DNA of 64,000 bases, from contig NZ_MJEJ02000042.1 in assembly GCF_002095435.2 (NCBI RefSeq), positions 1 to 64,000 on the forward strand, written 5' to 3'. Position numbers and translations under genes: made by a program. This document shows, piece by piece, positions 60,259 to 64,000 of the stretch (position 1 is its first letter; each line of letters opens with the position of its first letter). Below the pieces are notes generated by a model. That model worked only from the letters and a program-made list of their open reading frames with translations. It did no database searches and was not told the origin of the DNA. Source of the DNA: Williamsia sp. 1138. GTDB taxonomy: Bacteria > Actinomycetota > Actinomycetes > Mycobacteriales > Mycobacteriaceae.

Positions 60259-60684
60259 ATGAAGCTCCTGCTCAGGTTGTTGGTCGTCGCCGCAGCGGCC
60301 CCGTTGCTCGGCGCGTGCGGCGACAACACCGGTGAGCCGATTTCGCTCGGGTCGTCGACTGTCGGCACCGTGATGACACCGGAAGCACTCGCCGCGCAGT
60401 ACGCCGCCGACCTCGAACTCGACAAGGCGATCTGTCAGAACACCGGCGCGCGTGGTGACTGCCTGGCGAAGCGTGACGCGGTCATGCACGAGATCAGGGC
60501 GAGCGCTGGGGGCTTGGAGCCTTCGCTGCTGCGGTCCGAGCTGTTCGAGTCGATTGCCGGCTGGGACATCGCATACGACGAGTGGAAGGCCGCGGGCTGC
60601 ACCAACAGTTCGATCGAACCCGAATGTTGGACCCTGCCCTTGGATGGGCAGTGGACAGAGGTTCGTGTGCAACTGGGTTTCTGA
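60259..60684 (+). CDS. Small lipoprotein of unknown function
   Basis: 141 residues from ATG 60259; GTG 60244 is possible. Signal peptide LLLRLLVVAAAAPLLGAC with lipobox LGAC. The mature part has an N-terminal helix (TPEALAAQYAADLELDKAIC) and four more cysteines (C-x8-C pattern in ICQNTGARGDC, then GC and EC), suggesting disulfides outside the cell. No family recognised. It has no similarity by eye to the lipoprotein just upstream. Confidence 0.7.
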   Translation: MKLLLRLLVVAAAAPLLGACGDNTGEPISLGSSTVGTVMTPEALAAQYAADLELDKAICQNTGARGDCLAKRDAVMHEIRASAGGLEPSLLRSELFESIAGWDIAYDEWKAAGCTNSSIEPECWTLPLDGQWTEVRVQLGF

Positions 60685-60818
60685 ACGCTCGTCGCCGATG
60701 GAGCGTGTCCACCTGAGGTCGACTCGGAGGTCGTCGGCCATCTCGTCTGCTGCGATGGCCTCTGGCGTGCGAAGGCGCCCGGTTGAACTATCGCCGTGCC
60801 GTGGCGCAGGATTGAGCG

Positions 60819-61043
60819 ATGACCAAGAAGCTGACAAAAAACGAGTTGCTGGCCGAACTCGACCTGAAGGTCGAGTCGGTGTCACCGGACATGGCGTCGG
60901 ACGAAGCCGGTAACGAGACGTCGGACACCTCGGCCGAGATCCGGTCACGTGACGCGCAGGTGCGGCAGTGGCGAGATCAGGTGAAAGCGGCGGCCGACGA
61001 CGATCCGATCATCGATGAGATCGCAGCGAAGCTCGACAGCTGA
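60819..61043 (+). CDS. Small acidic hypothetical protein
   Basis: 74 residues, highly charged (KKLTKNELLAELDLKVESV, then a Ser/Asp/Glu segment, then VRQWRDQVKAAADDDPIIDEIAAKLDS). Predicted helical at both ends. AGGA lies before ATG 60819, and a perfect palindromic terminator follows 16 nt after the stop, which supports a real gene. No family recognised. Confidence 0.5.
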   Translation: MTKKLTKNELLAELDLKVESVSPDMASDEAGNETSDTSAEIRSRDAQVRQWRDQVKAAADDDPIIDEIAAKLDS

Positions 61044-61059
61044 CCCTCGTCGCCGAGCA

Positions 61060-61097
61060 ACAGCGCCCCGCCCATCGATCGATGGGCGGGGCGCTGT
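61060..61097. terminator. Palindromic two-way terminator
   Basis: A perfect 38-bp palindrome (arms ACAGCGCCCCGCCCATCGA and its complement) lies between convergent genes. No T-tract follows, so termination strength is uncertain. Confidence 0.7.
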
Positions 61098-61114
61098 GGT
61101 GAGACGGAGCCGAC

Positions 61115-61621
61115 CTATTTGAGGTCGAGGAACTCGGCCGTGCTGCCGGCGATGGGGATCTCGGGGAGCCCGAGCTTGCGGTGATCCCAGCTACGGGTGC
61201 GGTCGGGCACGACGCGCACGGCGACGCGCTTGTTCATCATCTGGTCGACGAAGGGGCGGACCTCCTCGCTGTACGGACCGTTGTAGCGTTCCCACACACT
61301 GATCCCGCATTTGAGGATGGAATCGGGGTCGTCGAGAATCTCGGCAGTTCCCTCGATGGACACCCCGCGCAGGGTGTCGTAGGTGTGACCGTCCTCGATC
61401 ATCACGGTGCATATCGGGTTGCGCCGGATGTTCACGGCCTTCTGGGACTTCGCCTTGGTCTCGAACCAGATCTCGCCATCGATGACGGCGTACCACATGG
61501 CCACCAGGTGTGGCCTGCCCTGAGCCGACACCGTCGCCATCGTGGCGGTGCGGCTGCGGACGATGAACTCGGTGATCTCGTCCTCGGCCATGACGATCTT
61601 GCCGCGCTCGTTGGTTCCCAC
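61115..61621 (-). CDS. PPOX/FDOR-family flavin- or F420-binding protein (Rv2991-like)
   Basis: 168 residues from GTG 61621, with GAGAGG 7 nt upstream. Split-barrel fold: DEITEFIVRSRTATMATVSAQGRPHLVAMWYAVIDGEIWFETKAKSQKAVNIRRNPICTVMIED, the pyridoxamine-5'-phosphate-oxidase-like family. The KSQKAVNIRRNP segment is typical of the F420-dependent FDOR-B subgroup, in which Lys and Arg hold the F420 tail. F420 use is inferred. Position matches Rv2991 between gltX and the IclR gene. Confidence 0.83.
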   Translation of the reverse strand: MGTNERGKIVMAEDEITEFIVRSRTATMATVSAQGRPHLVAMWYAVIDGEIWFETKAKSQKAVNIRRNPICTVMIEDGHTYDTLRGVSIEGTAEILDDPDSILKCGISVWERYNGPYSEEVRPFVDQMMNKRVAVRVVPDRTRSWDHRKLGLPEIPIAGSTAEFLDLK

Positions 61622-61731
61622 AGGTGTCCTCTCGCTTTCGGTACGTGAGTTCACCGGGTAGGTGGCTCACTCACATCGTGTTGTGATCTTTGCTACTCAC
61701 AGTATTGCTGTGAGTCCCTCGACACCCGACA

Positions 61732-62451
61732 CTAGAGCCGCTTGTTGATGGCGTCGGCTGCGGCCAGGAGATCGGCGGCCCATCGGGACCCGGGCCGGCG
61801 TCCCATGCGGTCGATGGGTCCGGACACCGAGATCGCCGCGATGACCTCACCGCCGTTGTCGCGCACGGGCGCCGAGACACTCGCCACGCCGGGTTCGCGC
61901 TCCCCGGCACTCTGCGCCCAGCCGCGCCGACGGACCTCGAGCAGGGTGCGCTCGCTGAAGCCGTTCTCGCCCAGAAGGAGCCGGGCGGTGGCCGGATCGG
62001 CCCAGGCGAGCAGGACCTTGGCGCCCGAGCCTGCGTTCATCGGCAACCGCGCACCGACGGGCACGGTGTCCCGAAGGCCCGATGGCGGTTCGATCGCTGC
62101 GACACAGACCCTGTCGGCGCCTTCGCGGCGGTACAGCTGCACGCTCTCTCCGGTGATCTCGCGCAAGCGCGGCAATACCAGCGCCGCCGCCTCGCGAACG
62201 GTGTCGGTGGCCCCGGCCGCCAGCTCGCCCAGAACCGGTCCCGGACACCACAACCCGGAGGTGTTCCGGGAAAGGAGCCGATGCGTCTCGAGGCCGACAG
62301 CCAGGCGGTGTGCGGTGGCGCGCGGCAGTCCGGTGCGCGCGCAGAGCTCGTTCAGGTTGCACGGACCCTCGGCGACGGCGTGCAGAACGGCCACGGATTT
62401 GTCCAGAACACCGATTCCACTGGCCACCGGAGATGCGGTATCATTTCTCAC
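61732..62451 (-). CDS. IclR-family regulator divergent from leuC (LtbR/NdgR-type)
   Basis: 239 residues from GTG 62451. The N-terminal winged helix is [41 protein letters not shown]. The C-terminal IclR effector domain is [37 protein letters not shown]. LtbR of Corynebacterium and NdgR of Streptomyces lie divergent from leuCD and repress leucine genes; the same is likely here. A TAGTAT -10 box 6 nt upstream overlaps the palindrome at 62462-62475, so it probably controls itself too. Confidence 0.92.
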   Translation of the reverse strand: MRNDTASPVASGIGVLDKSVAVLHAVAEGPCNLNELCARTGLPRATAHRLAVGLETHRLLSRNTSGLWCPGPVLGELAAGATDTVREAAALVLPRLREITGESVQLYRREGADRVCVAAIEPPSGLRDTVPVGARLPMNAGSGAKVLLAWADPATARLLLGENGFSERTLLEVRRRGWAQSAGEREPGVASVSAPVRDNGGEVIAAISVSGPIDRMGRRPGSRWAADLLAAADAINKRL

Positions 62452-62457
62452 AAGCCG

Positions 62458-62463
62458 ATACTA
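62458..62463 (-). promoter_or_regulatory. -10 box TAGTAT of the IclR gene
   Basis: TAGTAT on the minus strand ends 6 nt before GTG 62451; predicted leaderless. It overlaps the left end of the operator. Confidence 0.55.
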
Positions 62464-62475
62464 TGCTCTCGCATA
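62462..62475. promoter_or_regulatory. Candidate IclR operator, TATGC-TCTC-GCATA
   Basis: A perfect 5-bp inverted repeat with a 4-bp centre lies in the intergenic region between IclR and leuC. It overlaps the IclR -10 box. TATGCT (62462-62467) could also be the leuC -10 box, so binding would shut both genes. Confidence 0.55.
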
Positions 62476-62523
62476 CTGAGATGCCAGCCCCAACTCGGTA
62501 CTTCAAGAAAAGTGGTGATCACG

Positions 62524-63966
62524 ATGAGCGAACGTCCGTTGACCCTGGCCGAAAAGGTGTGGGAAGAACATGTGGTGGTGCGCGGTGAGGGAGACGGTGT
62601 CTCTCGCAAGCCCGATCTCATATACATAGACCTGCACCTCGTCCACGAGGTGACGAGCCCACAAGCGTTCGACGGCCTCCGCCTCGCGGGCAGGCCGGTG
62701 CGGCGTCCGGATCTCACGATCGCCACCGAAGACCACAACGTGCCCACCGTCGACATCGATCAGGTCATCGCGGACCCGGTGTCGCGCATCCAGGTCGACA
62801 CGCTGCGCCGCAACTGCGAAGAGTTCGGAATCCGTCTGCACTCCATGGGCGATGCCAGTCAGGGCATCGTGCACATCATCGGTCCGCAGCTCGGGCTCAC
62901 GCTGCCCGGTATGACGGTCGTCTGTGGTGACAGCCACACATCGACGCACGGTGCGTTCGGTGCGATCGCCATGGGAATCGGCACCTCTGAGGTCGAGCAC
63001 GTGATGGCGACGCAGACCCTGTCGCTCCGGCCCTTCAAGACCATGGCCATCACCGTCGACGGTGAACTGCCGCCCGGCGTGACGAGCAAGGACCTCATCC
63101 TGGCGGTCATCGCGCAGATCGGAACCGGTGGCGGGCAGGGCTACGTGCTCGAGTACCGCGGATCGGCCATCGAGAAGCTGTCGATGGAGGCCCGAATGAC
63201 CGTGTGCAACATGTCCATTGAAGCGGGTGCCCGGGCAGGGCTTATTGCACCCGATGACACAACTTTCGACTACATCAAAGGTCGCCCACACGCGCCCACC
63301 GGTGCCGACTGGGATGCCGCCGTGGCCAACTGGCGTGAGCTCCGCACCGATCCCGACGCGGTGTTCGACGCCGAGGTCCATATCGATGCGTCGACTCTCA
63401 CCCCGTTCGTCACCTGGGGGACGAACCCCGGCCAGGGGGCGCCGCTGGGTTCATTGGTGCCGGACCCCTCTGAAATGGTCGATGCGGACAAGGCAGCAGC
63501 CGCTGAGAAGGCGCTGCAGTACATGGATTTGAAGCCCGGAACGCCGCTACGGGACGTCCCGGTCGACACGGTCTTCGTGGGTTCGTGCACCAACGGCCGG
63601 ATCGAGGACCTGCGGGCGGTCGCCGAGATCTTGGAGGGCCGAACGGTTGCCGACGGCATCAGGATGCTGATCGTGCCGGGTTCCACCCAGGTTCGGGTGC
63701 AGGCCGAGGAGGAGGGGCTCGGTGCGATCTTCGACGCGGCCGGCGCCGACTGGCGACAGGCCGGGTGCTCGATGTGCCTCGGGATGAACCCGGATCAGCT
63801 CGCACCCGGTGAGCGTTGCGCGTCCACCTCGAACCGCAATTTCGAAGGGCGGCAGGGTAAGGGCGGACGCACTCACCTCGTCTCACCTGCGGTTGCGGCC
63901 GCGACCGCCATCCGCGGCCGCCTGTCCGCGCCGACGGATCTGCCCGATCTCGTGACCACGGTCTGA
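62524..63966 (+). CDS. leuC: 3-isopropylmalate dehydratase, large subunit
   Basis: 480 residues; aconitase-type enzyme of leucine synthesis with a [4Fe-4S] cluster. Cluster cysteines are in [14 protein letters not shown] and [52 protein letters not shown] and [28 protein letters not shown] are family signatures. ATG 62524 is chosen from the conserved start; the frame extends back into the IclR gene. leuD begins 25 nt downstream. Confidence 0.97.
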   Translation: MSERPLTLAEKVWEEHVVVRGEGDGVSRKPDLIYIDLHLVHEVTSPQAFDGLRLAGRPVRRPDLTIATEDHNVPTVDIDQVIADPVSRIQVDTLRRNCEEFGIRLHSMGDASQGIVHIIGPQLGLTLPGMTVVCGDSHTSTHGAFGAIAMGIGTSEVEHVMATQTLSLRPFKTMAITVDGELPPGVTSKDLILAVIAQIGTGGGQGYVLEYRGSAIEKLSMEARMTVCNMSIEAGARAGLIAPDDTTFDYIKGRPHAPTGADWDAAVANWRELRTDPDAVFDAEVHIDASTLTPFVTWGTNPGQGAPLGSLVPDPSEMVDADKAAAAEKALQYMDLKPGTPLRDVPVDTVFVGSCTNGRIEDLRAVAEILEGRTVADGIRMLIVPGSTQVRVQAEEEGLGAIFDAAGADWRQAGCSMCLGMNPDQLAPGERCASTSNRNFEGRQGKGGRTHLVSPAVAAATAIRGRLSAPTDLPDLVTTV

Positions 63967-63991
63967 ACCCCGGCGACAAGGAGAAACAACG

Positions 63992-64000
63992 ATGGAACCG
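63992..64000 (+). CDS. leuD: Start of leuD (cut by window end)
   Basis: ATGGAACCG (Met-Glu-Pro) follows leuC by 25 nt, with AAGGAGAAACAACG as ribosome site. The gene order leuCD is near universal, so this is probably the small subunit. Only three codons are visible. Confidence 0.6.

Overview
The window is about 64 kb of high-GC actinobacterial chromosome. Gene content and order match the Mycobacterium tuberculosis Rv3043c to Rv2988c block (recalled, not searched): ctaD, serB, ABC ATPase, NUDIX, enoyl-CoA hydratase, methyltransferases, the methylglucose-polysaccharide genes, etfBA, cysteine desulfurase, mnmA, ligA, gatCA, pfkA, gatB, lppZ, doxX, ilvBNC, serA, leuB, gltX and leuC. Extra genes and the divergence of the proteins suggest a non-mycobacterial member of Mycobacteriales, such as Gordonia, Williamsia or Rhodococcus. 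The genus is inference.

Layout. 1-9 kb: respiration (ctaD), serine synthesis (serB), a Pth2-like protein, a cupin, an ABC ATPase/NUDIX pair, a stand-alone LigD-type polymerase, an enoyl-CoA hydratase and a methyltransferase. 9-14 kb: FBP-type zinc protein, TipA-like MerR regulator, secreted HNH nuclease, THUMP-like methyltransferase, PQQ-propeller lipoprotein. 14-19 kb: a hexapeptide acyltransferase facing a methyltransferase/GH57/GT4 operon for methylglucose lipopolysaccharide. 19-26 kb: etfBA, an OlsB/OlsA-like acyltransferase pair, then a coupled cysteine desulfurase/mnmA/MetE-like operon. 26-31 kb: ligA and an accessory islet (phosphotransferase, IS5-type transposase remnant, 7-bp repeats). 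31-42 kb: gatCA, a membrane hydrolase/phospholipase-like pair with a two-component system, pfkA, gatB, lppZ and doxX. 42-54 kb: branched-chain amino acid and serine synthesis (ilvD, attenuated ilvBNC, serA-leuB), interrupted by two paralogous secreted proteases. 54-64 kb: MFS transporter, FAH-family enzyme, gltX with tRNA-Gln and tRNA-Glu, small secreted proteins, a PPOX/FDOR protein, and the divergent IclR/leuC(D) locus.

Genes that work together. gltX, tRNA-Gln, tRNA-Glu and gatCAB are all here, so the indirect route to Gln-tRNA(Gln) is nearly complete in one window. ilvBNC, ilvD, leuB and leuC(D) form most of the valine/leucine pathway. Cysteine desulfurase plus MnmA supply tRNA 2-thiouridine.

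Non-coding structure is the most unusual content. Four 67-bp intergenic elements share one plan: 8-bp flank, 15-bp arm, 21-bp centre, 15-bp arm, 8-bp flank. Their arm sequences change together, and three of the four sit within 1 bp of a stop codon. There are also two nested palindromes, opposed arrays of 21-bp repeats, a 250-bp foldback element, a textbook MerR operator, an ilv attenuator with an Ile-Leu-Val-Leu leader peptide, and at least 15 start codons lying 6 to 8 nt after a TAnnnT box, which predicts leaderless mRNAs.
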